Program-made: the position numbers and the translations under genes
Notes under the pieces: generated by a model
What the model saw: only the letters and a program-made list of their open reading frames with translations
The model's database searches: none
What the model was told of the DNA's origin: nothing
NCBI GenBank assembly: GCA_963816925.1
Contig: CAWFMY010000028.1
Coordinates: 124,001-188,000, forward strand
DNA: 64,000 nt
Source of the DNA: CAIWHR01 sp963816925
GTDB lineage: Bacteria; Pseudomonadota; Gammaproteobacteria; Burkholderiales; Casimicrobiaceae
Reading direction: 5' to 3'
Shown here: piece after piece, positions 51,570 through 60,088 of the stretch
How the letters are laid out: every line of letters starts with the position of its first letter
How positions within the stretch are numbered: position 1 is the first letter of the stretch

Positions 51570-51726
51570 TTACTTCAAGTGGAAATTGCCCGCGCCGAAA
51601 AGGCCCAGCAGGCCGATGACGATCAGATAAATGGCGACGATGTAGTTGAGCATTCGCGGCACGATCGAGGATCAGGATGCCGGCGATCAGCGAAACCAGA
51701 GGGCCGATGCTGAGGGTAAGGTTCAT
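51570..51726 (-). CDS. DUF3096 small membrane protein (one inserted base)
   Basis: Too short and broken to stand out. From ATG 51726 the protein reads NLTLSIGPLVSLIAGILIL; after an extra G in CTC(G)ATCGTG near 51667 it continues VPRMLNYIVAIYLIVIGLLG then LFGAGNFHLK and stops at 51570. This is the DUF3096 pattern: two membrane helices around a VPRxLNY loop, about 51 residues. The 157-base span, one more than a multiple of three, confirms a single insertion. Function unknown; the family often accompanies other stress-related small proteins. Confidence 0.75.
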
Positions 51727-51919
51727 GCGAGACTCCGGTTCATGTCGATGACGGGCTGTGCGGCGCTTCCGTCCGCAGCTTGCAGAGTGATCCCGCGATC
51801 GCAAGGGGTCTGTGCGCCAGCGAACATTGTTTGATCGAGGCCGGTTGACCGGGCCACCGCGGCCCGCCGCGGGCAAACGCCGCCTGCTCGCGGCCCCGTC
51901 GATAAGGCAGAATCAGGCG

Positions 51920-52663
51920 ATGTTCCGCTGCCGTCGGCGCGTATCGACACTTGCCTTGCTGCTTGCTTGCGCCGGCTTGGTCTCGAGCCCGCGCGCGGAG
52001 GTTTGGGGCTATATCGATGCCGACGGCACGGCGCATGTCGCGACGGAAAAGATCGACGAACGCTACCAGCTGTTCTTCAAGGGGAAATCCAACGCTGACC
52101 TGGCGGCGCAAGCGGCAGGAGGCGCCTCCGCGGATCTCGACGCCCTGCGCGCGACGGGCATCTACAAACGGATGGTCGATCATCCCAACATTCGCCGCTA
52201 CCAGGCATTGATCGAAAAGAATGCGCGCGCGCGCGGGATCGATGCGGCGCTGGTCAAAGCGGTCATCGCGGTTGAATCTGCGTTCGAGCCCACGGCCGTA
52301 TCGACCAAAGGCGCGCTGGGCCTGATGCAGGTGATGCCAGACACCGGCGCGCGCTACGGCGTCGCCGCAGACAGGAAGCGCACGCTCGAACAGAAGCTCC
52401 TCGATCCCGATATCAATTTGCGAATCGGCACGACGTATCTGCGCGACCTGCTGACGCTCTACGCGAACGACCTATCCCTGGCGCTCGCCGCGTACAACGC
52501 CGGCGAGCAAGCCGTCGCGCAATATGCAAACCGCATTCCGCCGTACCCGGAAACGCAGGAATATGTAAAGCTCGTCCAGCAGTTCTACGAGCTCTACCGG
52601 CCGGCGCCGCAACCGAAGACGCCGGCTCGGATCCTCGTGCCTTCGCGACGGAATCCGTCCTGA
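51920..52663 (+). CDS. Lytic transglycosylase (SLT domain)
   Basis: 247 residues. A signal peptide (STLALLLACAGLVSSPRA) and a DUF4124-like start (WGYIDADGTAHVATEKIDER) precede the SLT domain: catalytic Glu in VKAVIAVESAFEPTAVSTKG, GALGLMQVMPDTGARYGVAA, LRIGTTYLRDLLTLYANDLS and the LALAAYNAGEQAVAQYANRI motif. It cleaves peptidoglycan glycan strands in the periplasm. ATG 51920. It converges with the DUF1345 gene, 25 bases apart. Confidence 0.9.
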   Translation: MFRCRRRVSTLALLLACAGLVSSPRAEVWGYIDADGTAHVATEKIDERYQLFFKGKSNADLAAQAAGGASADLDALRATGIYKRMVDHPNIRRYQALIEKNARARGIDAALVKAVIAVESAFEPTAVSTKGALGLMQVMPDTGARYGVAADRKRTLEQKLLDPDINLRIGTTYLRDLLTLYANDLSLALAAYNAGEQAVAQYANRIPPYPETQEYVKLVQQFYELYRPAPQPKTPARILVPSRRNPS

Positions 52664-52688
52664 GGGGCCGCGTTCGGCGACAGGAACG

Positions 52689-53375
52689 TCAGATCGCGCT
52701 GGCAATCGTATTGATGCTGAGCGCAAGCACGGCGATATTGAAGACGAAGGCCAGCACGCCATGGGTCAGCGTCATGCGACGCATGATAGGCGACGTCGCC
52801 TGAACATCCGAAGTCTGCGAAGTCATGCCGACGACGAACGAGTAGTAGGCAAAGTCCATGTAGGTGGGGTCGTCGCCGCCGGGGAACACGAGGCCGCCCG
52901 CGTTTTTTCGCCGCTCCCGCTCGTCGAGGTAGTAGCGCCGGGCGTAGTGAAACGCAAAGACTGTCTGGATCAGGAGCCAAGACGACAGTAGCGCGACAAT
53001 CGTCAGCGTGAGGTGCCATGCCTTCGGCCAGAACGCAAGATCCTTGATCGTCCCCACAACGAACCCGATGGCCACCACGCTCGCGCAGGCGGCGCACAAC
53101 ACGAACAGGAAAATGATGTAGCCGCTGGTGTCCTGCGCAAGGGCGTGGCCGCGTGTCGATTTCACGTCGGCAATCCCGATGATCGCCCAGGCAATGGCGA
53201 GGTAGACAAGCGTGCCCGCGTCCCAGCTCGCGACGAGCCGCGTGTGCCAGGACACCGAATCCGCCTGCGCGGCATAGGCGACGATGGCGACCACGAGCGC
53301 GGCGGCGAGCCGCTGTTTCGCGCCGAGGTAATCGATCCAACGCGCCAGAACGTTGCCGGAGGCAGTTTCGCTCAT
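52689..53375 (-). CDS. DUF1345 membrane protein
   Basis: 228 residues from ATG 53375 (GGGCGATCCTC upstream is weak). About five or six hydrophobic segments, with the DUF1345 signature near the C-terminus: DDPTYMDFAYYSFVVGMTSQ, TSDVQATSPIMRRMTLTHGV and LAFVFNIAVLALSINTIASA. Inner-membrane protein of unknown function, common in proteobacteria. Alone on its strand here. Confidence 0.9.
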   Translation of the reverse strand: MSETASGNVLARWIDYLGAKQRLAAALVVAIVAYAAQADSVSWHTRLVASWDAGTLVYLAIAWAIIGIADVKSTRGHALAQDTSGYIIFLFVLCAACASVVAIGFVVGTIKDLAFWPKAWHLTLTIVALLSSWLLIQTVFAFHYARRYYLDERERRKNAGGLVFPGGDDPTYMDFAYYSFVVGMTSQTSDVQATSPIMRRMTLTHGVLAFVFNIAVLALSINTIASAI

Positions 53376-53524
53376 GGGCGATCCTCGGGTATCGGGGGGC
53401 ATCTCCACATTCTAGTCGCTGGCGCGCTCGAGTTGACGAACTTCCTGTGTGCGTCATCGCACCGACCGACGGGCGCGCGCCGGTTACCCTGCGATTCGAT
53501 CCGCACTCACCTGGGAAATTCAAC

Positions 53525-53758
53525 ATGACGATGTACAGACGACTGGCCCTGCCGATTGTGCTTGCCGGATGCGCGGCGCTCGGTACCGCTCTCATGGTAT
53601 TCCGCCGCAACACGCGTCGCGGTGTCGCGACGCAACAGCACAAAGAGAACCTGCAGTCCTGGGAAGGCGAAGGGGGAAGCCATCTGGTGCCGGCAGCGGC
53701 GCAACCCCTTCCTCCTGTCTCCCCTGAGCAACGCACCGATATCGGGAGCAACGCATGA
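53525..53758 (+). CDS. Small putative lipoprotein
   Basis: 77 residues. ATG 53525 leads to a lipobox-like RLALPIVLAGCAALG (LAGC, Cys16), then FRRNTRRGVATQQHKENLQS and a Pro-rich tail. The stop overlaps the crystallin gene start (ATGATG/TGA at 53755-53758), so the two are probably translated together. I do not recognise the family. Confidence 0.6.
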   Translation: MTMYRRLALPIVLAGCAALGTALMVFRRNTRRGVATQQHKENLQSWEGEGGSHLVPAAAQPLPPVSPEQRTDIGSNA

Positions 53759-54411
53759 TGAACCAAGCATTTCGCCACACGCTCGTCGCCATCGGCATCG
53801 CCGTCGCCGGCACCGCATCCGCCAGTGTCACGTTCTATCAAGGCGAGAACTTCGCGGGTCGCGAGATCACGGTCAACCAGACAGTGAACAATTTCGACGG
53901 CACCGGATTCAACGACCGCGCCCGTTCGGCAGTCGTCAATGACGGTCAGTGGGAAGTATGTGTCGACGCCAATTTCAGCGGCGGATGCCAAGTGCTGGGA
54001 CCGGGGCGCTATCCGGATCTCGGCGGGCTGGCGGGTCGCGTGAGTTCCGTGCGCCCGGTCTCCAACCCGGTCGCGGCGCAGCGCGGTGAGCATCGATCGA
54101 GGCCTGGCGGTTACGGCGGAGCACGCGCAACGCTGTATGAAGGCCGGAATCTCTCCGGGCACTCGTTCCAGCTCGGCAGCGGCACCATGGCGAATCTGGA
54201 TGGCACCGGATTCAACGACCGTGCGTCGTCGTTGCGCGTGGAAGGCGGATATTGGGTCTTCTGCAGCGATGCCAATTTCGGTGGCGAATGTCGAACTTTC
54301 GGTCCTGGCGATTACGCCACCCTTCCCGCGGGGCTCAACAACATGATTTCCTCGGGTCGCCGAATCTCGGACGACTACCCGTACAACCAGAATCCGACGT
54401 GGCAACACTAG
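53755..54411 (+). CDS. Secreted beta/gamma-crystallin-like protein
   Basis: 218 residues with a signal peptide (TLVAIGIAVAGTASA). Two beta/gamma-crystallin domains are visible: first SVTFYQGENFAGREITVNQT ... FDGTGFNDRARSAVVNDGQW, second ATLYEGRNLSGHSFQLGSGT ... LDGTGFNDRASSLRVEGGYW. Each has paired Greek-key features (VCVDANFSGGCQVLGPGRYP and FCSDANFGGECRTFGPGDYA). Such proteins are extracellular or periplasmic, often calcium-binding; no N/D-N/D-x-x-S/T-S site is fully convincing here. Relatives are common in soil betaproteobacteria. Confidence 0.85.
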   Translation: MMNQAFRHTLVAIGIAVAGTASASVTFYQGENFAGREITVNQTVNNFDGTGFNDRARSAVVNDGQWEVCVDANFSGGCQVLGPGRYPDLGGLAGRVSSVRPVSNPVAAQRGEHRSRPGGYGGARATLYEGRNLSGHSFQLGSGTMANLDGTGFNDRASSLRVEGGYWVFCSDANFGGECRTFGPGDYATLPAGLNNMISSGRRISDDYPYNQNPTWQH

Positions 54412-54501
54412 ATCGTTGCGCGTTCGCCTGCGGATTCGTTCGCCGCGGCCGCGCCACCCCAAAGCGTTGCTTCAATTGCTGATCAGGTTCAAGGAAAGCC
54501 A

Positions 54502-55263
54502 ATGGAATTGAATACTGCCAATGTTGATCCGGCGATCTCCGGCAAGGGATCGACGGCGATCGCGGACACGGCGCAGCATGTCCTCCCTCCGCTGCCGTAT
54601 GCGTATGCGGCGCTCGAGCCGCACATCGATGCACGGACCATGACGTTGCATCACGACAAGCATCATGCCGCCTATGTCGAGAAGCTCAATGCGGCACTGG
54701 AACCCTACGCGGAGCTGCGCCGGCGATCCGCGACCTGGCTGTTGCAGAACAGCGAGGCCATTCCGGAAGCCATCCGCACGGCGGTCCATGACAACGCTGG
54801 CGGCCATCTGAATCACAGCCTGTTCTGGCAATCGATGTCGCCGGTGGGCGGAGCCGGGCCGGCGGGCTCGATTGCGGCCGCGATCGACGCGGCGTTCGGC
54901 AGCCTGCAGCAGTTCAAGGACCGATTCGACGAAGCCGGCGCCAAGCTGTTCGGGTCGGGCTGGGTGTGGCTCGTCGCCGCGCGCGGGAAGGACACCGGCA
55001 CGCCGATCCTCGAGATCGTCGTCACTTCGGGCCATCACAATCCGATCGAGCAAGGGAAGCAGCCGTTGCTCCTCAACGACGTCTGGGAGCATGCCTACTA
55101 TCTTCACTACGAGAACCGGCGGCCCGACTATCTCAAGAGCTGGTGGTCGATCGTCAACTGGAATCGGGTTGCGGAGAGATTTCAGCATCCCGACGAGGCC
55201 GACCATAGCCGCCCCCTTCACTGCGATCAATCTCTCCAAAATGAAGCGCAGCCGGGCACGTAG
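54502..55263 (+). CDS. Superoxide dismutase (Fe/Mn family)
   Basis: 253 residues, longer than usual because of an extra N-terminal stretch of about 27 residues and a C-terminal tail. Metal ligands are all present: His50 in TMTLHHDKHHAAYV, His105 in GGHLNHSLFWQSM, Asp193 and His197 in LLNDVWEHAYYLHY. The core sequence LPYAYAALEPHIDARTMTLH is standard. The enzyme dismutes superoxide. The extension (MELNTANVDPAISGKGSTAI) is not a classic signal peptide. ATG 54502 has AAGGAAAG upstream. Confidence 0.95.
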   Translation: MELNTANVDPAISGKGSTAIADTAQHVLPPLPYAYAALEPHIDARTMTLHHDKHHAAYVEKLNAALEPYAELRRRSATWLLQNSEAIPEAIRTAVHDNAGGHLNHSLFWQSMSPVGGAGPAGSIAAAIDAAFGSLQQFKDRFDEAGAKLFGSGWVWLVAARGKDTGTPILEIVVTSGHHNPIEQGKQPLLLNDVWEHAYYLHYENRRPDYLKSWWSIVNWNRVAERFQHPDEADHSRPLHCDQSLQNEAQPGT

Positions 55264-55306
55264 CCGGGCTCGTTTCACCGTGTACTGCCCACTCAAAGGA
55301 ACCAGG

Positions 55307-55921
55307 ATGAACAAGTTCACGCTTTCAGCACTCTCCGTTGCGATCTGTTTTGCGATCAGTCCCCTCGCCACCGGCACCGTCATGGCGAAGGCGGATTACA
55401 AGGCCGCGAAGGAAGACATTGCGGCCAAGTACAAGGCTGACCAGGCCACCTGCGCGACGATGACGGGCAACGTCAAGGATATCTGCACCGAAGAAGCCAA
55501 GGGCCGCAACAAGATCGCGACGGCGGAACTCGTGGCGACCAACGAACCCACGTCGAAGCACCGTTACGACGTGCGCCTGGCCAAGGCGGATGCGACGTAC
55601 GCGGTCGCCATGGAAAAGTGCGATGACCTCTCGGGCAACGCCAAGGACGTTTGCGTCAAGGAAGCAAAGGCCGCATTCGTGACCGCCAAGGCCGACGCCA
55701 AGGTTGCGAACAAGACCAGCGAGGCGAACACGACCGCGCGCGAAAAGACGTCGGACGCCAACACCGCGGCACAGGCGAAGACCATGGACGCCCGCAAGGA
55801 TGCGGAAACCGAGAAGCGCGACGCCGCGTACGCCGTAGCGAAGGAAAAATGCGACGCGTTCGCCGACGACGTCAAGACCAATTGCATCAAGGAAGCGAAG
55901 ATTCGTTACGGTCAATCCTGA
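55307..55921 (+). CDS. Exported Ala/Lys-rich protein with repeated Cys pairs
   Basis: 204 residues from ATG 55307 (AACCAGG upstream). Signal peptide: FTLSALSVAICFAISPLATG, cleaved near VMA-KAD. Three similar units carry Cys pairs: QATCATMTGNVKDICTEEAK, MEKCDDLSGNAKDVCVKEAK and KEKCDAFADDVKTNCIKEAK, spaced by charged helical sequence. The pattern C-x(10-11)-C-x-x-E-A-K suggests disulfide-linked helical hairpins in the periplasm. Homologues seem restricted to betaproteobacteria and have no assigned role. Confidence 0.75.
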   Translation: MNKFTLSALSVAICFAISPLATGTVMAKADYKAAKEDIAAKYKADQATCATMTGNVKDICTEEAKGRNKIATAELVATNEPTSKHRYDVRLAKADATYAVAMEKCDDLSGNAKDVCVKEAKAAFVTAKADAKVANKTSEANTTAREKTSDANTAAQAKTMDARKDAETEKRDAAYAVAKEKCDAFADDVKTNCIKEAKIRYGQS

Positions 55922-56094
55922 CCACTGCGCAACGCGCGCGCGGCTTCTGCGGATCTGAAGCTCGCGCGCACTGCAGGACCCGGATGCGATCGAGCTTGCT
56001 GGCCGACATCGCGAATCAAATGACGTCTTTCGCTGGACCCCCGCGGGAGCGTTTCGGCTAGCAGAGGTACCAACCCAACGACAAGGAATTCGAC

Positions 56095-56277
56095 ATGAAC
56101 AAGGACCAGATCAAAGGCGCGGCAAAGGACATCGGCGGCAAGATTCAGGAAGAGGCCGGCAAGTTGGTGGGCAGCAAGGAGCAGCAAGCGAAGGGCCTGA
56201 TGAATCAGGTCAAGGGAAAGGCGCAGCAACAAGTCGGCAACCTGGAAGAAGCCGTCAAGGACGCCAGCAAGCCCTGA
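56095..56277 (+). CDS. CsbD-family stress protein
   Basis: 60 residues from ATG 56095. The CsbD pattern is complete: NKDQIKGAAKDIGGKIQEEA, GKLVGSKEQQAKGLMNQVKG, KAQQQVGNLEEAVKDASKP. The protein is small, hydrophilic and helical. CsbD proteins are induced by general stress in several bacteria; the mechanism is unknown. AAGGAATTC lies upstream. Two GC hairpins follow. Confidence 0.9.
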   Translation: MNKDQIKGAAKDIGGKIQEEAGKLVGSKEQQAKGLMNQVKGKAQQQVGNLEEAVKDASKP

Positions 56278-56301
56278 ATCGACGTCCGGTTGCGGCCGGA
56301 T

Positions 56302-56331
56302 GCAGCGGCGAGCACGATCGCGTGCCGCTGC
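56302..56331 (+). terminator. GC hairpin after CsbD, weak terminator
   Basis: GCAGCGGC at 56302-56309 pairs with GCCGCTGC at 56324-56331; the inner GCACG/CGTGC can extend it. A second smaller hairpin (CCCGACG/CGTCGGG) lies at about 56338-56362. Neither is followed by a T run, so termination would be rho-assisted or the elements only stabilise the message. Confidence 0.4.
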
Positions 56332-56480
56332 AGGATCCCCGACGAGCCCTGGTCCCGTCGGGTGGCCCGGCTCGCAGGCAAGTTGTAACAGAATAAAACG
56401 CTACGGTTGCGTTGCGTTTTTTGTGCTACCTTGTCATTTCCCGGGTGACCCGTCCGTCGCCCATTTGCAAGGAGCACAGA

Positions 56481-57036
56481 ATGACCAAGCTCAAGTCCAT
56501 GGCATTCGGAAGCCTTGTCGCGACGGCACTGGTCTTTGCGCCCGTTGCTCCCGCCTTTGCCGGCGGCTCCTGGCATGGTGGTCATGGCCACCACGGGGGA
56601 TATCACTATGGCGCCTGGCCGATATTCGGCCTGGCCGCCGCTGTCATCGGCACCGCCGCGGCCATTGTCACCGCGCCGATTGCGATCGTCGCCGCCGCCG
56701 TGAGCACGCCGTATTACGGGCCGCCGCAGGGCTACGCTCCGCAGTCGGGGGCCTACAACGCCCCGGCCTATTACGGCGGATCCGCCCCGCCGGCTTATTA
56801 CAGTCCCCCGCAGCCCGGCTTATTACGGCCCACCCGCGGCGCCGGCCTATTACGGTCCGCCGGCGGCACCGGTGTCCTATGGCCCGCCCGCCGCCCCGGC
56901 CTATTACGGCCGGCCCGTCGCGCCCGTCTATTACGCGCCCAATCGGACTTACTACGCGCCGCCTCCGCGCTACGCGCAATCGACCCCCTACTACGGTCCG
57001 CCATCGGCGCCCGCGCAGGACTATTACCGTCCCTGA
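56481..57036 (+). CDS. Exported Tyr/Pro-rich repeat protein (one frameshift)
   Basis: ATG 56481 with AAGGAG upstream. Signal peptide: LVATALVFAPVAPAFA. A His/Gly-rich stretch (GGSWHGGHGHHGGYHYGAWP) and a hydrophobic Ala/Ile segment (FGLAAAVIGTAAAIVTAPIA) follow. After a one-base change near 56815 the frame is GYYGPPAAPAYYGPPAAPVS and similar YYGPP(A)AP units ending QDYYRP at 57036. Corrected length is about 185 residues. Such Tyr/Pro repeat tails occur in envelope-associated proteins; no function is known. Confidence 0.7.
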
Positions 57037-57120
57037 TCACAGCGCGCGATCATGCCGGCGGCAGGGCGCCGTTCGACATCGTCGGCGAAGGCCGGGGAGC
57101 CGTCGTCTGATGCCGAGGGG

Positions 57121-57768
57121 ATGGCTCCGCGCCGCGGCGGGCGCCCCTCGCGGACGGCAGCGGAAGCGCTCGGCGAACGGATCCTCGACGTCGCCACCCA
57201 GCTGTTCCTGAGCCACGGCTATGGCGCCACGAGCATCGAGGCGGTCGCCCGGCGCGCGCGCGTGTCGAAGCGAACGTTCTATCACCGCTTCGAGAACAAG
57301 CCCGCCCTCTTCGCCGCGGTGGTCCATCGCATCATCGCGGGACTGCGCCCGCCGGCCGATGTCCCGCTGCTACAGGGCGACGATCTGGCGGCCATCCTTC
57401 GGGGCCTGGCGACGCTCATCCTGCGCGCGGCGCTGTCGCCGCAGGCGATCGCCCTGCATCGGCTGATCGTCGCCGAATCCGCCCGGTTTCCGCAGCTGGC
57501 AGCGGTGGTCGCGGAGGAAGGGTCCGCAGCGGAAGCCATCCGCCTCATCGCCGGATTGCTCGAGCGCGAAACGCGCGCGGGCAACATCGCGTTGAAGAAT
57601 CCGGTCTTTGGCGCGCAGCAATTCCTGCACATGGTCATCGCGTTGCCGCAACGGCGTGCGATGGGATTGGGGCCGCCGATGACGCCGGTCGAGATCGAGG
57701 CGTGGGGGCGCGATGTCGTCGACCTGTTCCTGAATGGCTGCGGCGGCGCAACCCGCACCGCGATCTAG
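57121..57768 (+). CDS. TetR-family regulator
   Basis: 215 residues from ATG 57121 (ATG 57052 would add 23 without support). Helix-turn-helix: LGERILDVATQLFLSHGYGA, TSIEAVARRARVSKRTFYHR, FENKPALFAAVVHRIIAG. The C-terminal half (LHRLIVAESARFPQLAAVVA, LEGETRAGNIALK-like LERETRAGNIALKNPVFGAQ) fits the AefR-like TetR C-terminal domain. Its stop and that of the convergent transglutaminase gene share a CTAG. Target genes are unknown. Confidence 0.9.
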   Translation: MAPRRGGRPSRTAAEALGERILDVATQLFLSHGYGATSIEAVARRARVSKRTFYHRFENKPALFAAVVHRIIAGLRPPADVPLLQGDDLAAILRGLATLILRAALSPQAIALHRLIVAESARFPQLAAVVAEEGSAAEAIRLIAGLLERETRAGNIALKNPVFGAQQFLHMVIALPQRRAMGLGPPMTPVEIEAWGRDVVDLFLNGCGGATRTAI

Positions 57769-58583
57769 CTGGGAACCGGGACCACTTCGTCCGTCCACAC
57801 GCGAAAGCTCTTCAGGGTGTTGGGCCCGAACGTCGTGCTGATGGCGACATCCGCGGCGTCCCGCCCCCGCGCCATCAGGACGCGCCCGATGCGCGGCACG
57901 TTGTTCCTCGCGTCGAACGTGTACCAGCGGCCGTCGAGCCACGCGTCGAACCAGCCGGCAAAGTCCATCGGACCGTACGGAGGCGGCGTGCCCATGTCGC
58001 CCAGGTATCCCGTGCAGTAGCGTGCGGGAATGTTGAGGCACCGGCAGAAGGCGATCGCAAGGTGCGCGTAGTCGCGGCAGACCCCGGCCTTTTCCTCGTA
58101 GGCCTCCCACGCCGTCTTGGTCGCTCGCGCATGCTGGTAGCCGAACTCGATGTGACGATGGACGAAATCGCAAATCGCCTGGACGCGGCCCCAGCCGGTC
58201 GGGGCGTTGCCGAACAGTTTCCACGCGATCGGCAGCAGCCGCTCGGTATCGCAGTAGCGGCTTCCGAGCAGGAAGATCAGCGTCTCCTCGGGCAGATACT
58301 CGACCGGCGTTTGCTTCGCGTCGACCGCGACGACGTCCGGCAATCCACTGTCATTGATCAGCGCGTCGGTCGTGATGCGCGTCTCTCCGGCCGGTGCGAC
58401 GATGCGGCTGCACCAGTTGCCGAAGGAATCGCGATACTGGCTGATCGGCAGCGACGGAAACGTGATCAGGTGATCGGGCCGGACGATATCGGATACTCGC
58501 GTGAAATGAATGTTCAGCATCAGGAGCATCGGTGTCGGCTGCGGACACTCGTAGATCAATTCACAACCGACGCGAATTTGCAT
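57765..58583 (-). CDS. Transglutaminase-like cysteine protease
   Basis: 272 residues from ATG 58583 (AAGGAGC before it). The N-terminal part (MQIRVGCELIYECPQPTPML, LNIHFTRVSDIVRPDHLITF) is typical of transglutaminase-like proteins. The core has the catalytic Cys in EKAGVCRDYAHLAIAFCRCL, then ARYCTGYLGDMGTPPPYGPM and DGRWYTFDARNNVPRIGRVL. The position often His in FDARHN reads Asn here, so the His/Asp part of the triad could not be fixed with certainty. Related proteins sit in Anbu gene clusters. Gap to the upstream gene is 8 bases. Confidence 0.85.
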   Translation of the reverse strand: MQIRVGCELIYECPQPTPMLLMLNIHFTRVSDIVRPDHLITFPSLPISQYRDSFGNWCSRIVAPAGETRITTDALINDSGLPDVVAVDAKQTPVEYLPEETLIFLLGSRYCDTERLLPIAWKLFGNAPTGWGRVQAICDFVHRHIEFGYQHARATKTAWEAYEEKAGVCRDYAHLAIAFCRCLNIPARYCTGYLGDMGTPPPYGPMDFAGWFDAWLDGRWYTFDARNNVPRIGRVLMARGRDAADVAISTTFGPNTLKSFRVWTDEVVPVPS

Positions 58584-58591
58584 GTCGCTCC

Positions 58592-59300
58592 TTATGCATC
58601 GACGAGTGCGGCGCGCAACGACGCGATGATCGCGGCCCGCAATGCCGCCCAGCGGCGCGGCGCGCCCGACGACGATGCGCCTGGTTGATCTCGATCTCGA
58701 CGCCGACGTAGTCGGTCGGGCCGGAATCGACGCCGAAGATACGGCATGAAGCCGTCGTCGGTGCCGTGCGTAGGGATAGTTGCGACGGACCCGAAGCCCA
58801 CGGGAACGCGTGCGCGAGCGCGATCTTCCACCGCGCGCAGAGCCGCGCTTCTCCCGGGCGGGCGGGGTCGTACAGCAGACCGACATCGGCCGCGCGCACC
58901 TTGCCATGCAGCTCGGGCGTGAAGCTGTGCGACGAGACGTGGATCACGCGCCGGCCGCGGGCGATCGCGCCGCGGATCAGCGCTTTCGGTTTCCGTTCGA
59001 TAGGGCAGGTAGTGGTCGGCGGAGAATCGATCCCGCTCTGCGCGCGAAAGCTTGCGAACGCCGTCGCCGTGCAGGCGCGGATGCCCGATCGAGCGGTTGA
59101 GGTCGACGACGAGGCGCGTGATCGTGGACGCAACGAGCGGCGCCTTGAATGCCGCCGCGAGCTCCCGCGCCATCGCGAGTGCGCCGATATCGTAACCGCG
59201 ATGCGTCTGCAGGAGCCTTCGTCGTCCGGCGAACAGGCGACGATAACGCGGCGGAACGCGATTGCCGCCGTGCTCGCACGTACACGACGAGCGAAGTCAC
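58592..59300 (-). pseudogene. N-formylglutamate amidohydrolase-like protein, frameshifted
   Basis: Pieces of one gene in several frames. From GTG 59300 the start reads TSLVVYV; after an extra G it continues CEHGGNRVPPRYRRLFAGRR and RGYDIGALAMARELAAAFKA, then VASTITRLVVDLNRSIGHPR, LSRAERDRFSADHYLPYR. A shift near 59000 leads to KALIRGAIARGRRVIHVSSH and DVGLLYDPARPGEARLCARW, another near 58790 to HGTDDGFMPYLRRRF and the last pieces SGPTDYVGVEIEINQ and RWAALRAAIIASLRAALVDA. At least four corrections are required. The HGGNR...DxxTGALxxA pattern is that of FGase-family zinc amidohydrolases. It lies between Anbu and transglutaminase genes. Confidence 0.75.
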
Positions 59301-59322
59301 GCAAGCCGGCGACCGCGCGTTT

Positions 59323-60051
59323 CTACCATTGCAACGCGGGCAGTTGCCGGAACACCGCGCGCGTGCCTTCGCTCCATTCCTTGCTGAGCGCGGCAAAGTA
59401 GGGATCGCCCTGGTCGAACCGCCGGCGCATCGTGACCGCGAAGGTGTCCCGCTGGTAGCAGAGAACGTCGATCGGCATGCCGACCGAGAGATTGCTGCGC
59501 ATCGTCGAATCGAACGACACCAGCACGCATTTCGTCGCCTCCGTGAGGTTGGTGGACGACGTGATCACGCGGTCGATGATGGGCTTGCCGTATTTCGTTT
59601 CGCCCGTCTGCAGATAGGTCGTGTCGGGCCCCGCCTCGATGAAATTGCCTTCGGCATAGATGCGGAACAGCCGGACCCGCTCGCCGTTCACCTGTCCGCC
59701 GACGATGAACGACGCGTTGAAGCCGATGTCGCTTTGCTCGAGGTACGCGCCGTCGCGGCGCTCGATGTCGCGCATGGCGTCGGCGACGAGTCCCGCGACG
59801 TCGAACATCGTGCGCGCGGTCCACAGGTTCGGCGTTGCGTCGCCCTCGTCCATGCGCTGCTTCAGCACGCTGACCACGGCCTGCGTGCCGGCCAGGTTGC
59901 CCGAGCTCAACATGACGATGACCCGGTCGCCGGCGCGCTCGAAGACCGTCATCTTGCAGAATTTCGCGAAATTGTCGACGCCGGCGTGGGTGCGGGAGTC
60001 GGAGCCGAAGATCAATCCGTCGTTCAGCAGAATGCCTACACAATACGTCAT
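59323..60051 (-). CDS. Anbu proteasome-type peptidase
   Basis: 242 residues. ATG 60051 is chosen because Thr2 (MTYCVGILLNDGLIFGSDSR) becomes the N-terminal nucleophile after Met removal in Anbu; upstream in-frame codons would mask it. The Ntn-fold continues with THAGVDNFAKFCKMTVFERA, VIVMLSSGNLAGTQAVVSVL, GFNASFIVGGQVNGERVRLF and KYGKPIIDRVITSSTNLTEA. Anbu is the ancestral-type bacterial proteasome homologue, a small group of proteins usually found with transglutaminase-like, alpha-E and ATP-grasp genes. Here the transglutaminase is present two genes on; no alpha-E or ATP-grasp gene is in the window. Confidence 0.9.
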   Translation of the reverse strand: MTYCVGILLNDGLIFGSDSRTHAGVDNFAKFCKMTVFERAGDRVIVMLSSGNLAGTQAVVSVLKQRMDEGDATPNLWTARTMFDVAGLVADAMRDIERRDGAYLEQSDIGFNASFIVGGQVNGERVRLFRIYAEGNFIEAGPDTTYLQTGETKYGKPIIDRVITSSTNLTEATKCVLVSFDSTMRSNLSVGMPIDVLCYQRDTFAVTMRRRFDQGDPYFAALSKEWSEGTRAVFRQLPALQW

Positions 60052-60088
60052 GCCCTCAGCGCCGCGATCGAAGCGAAATTGCCTGGGG

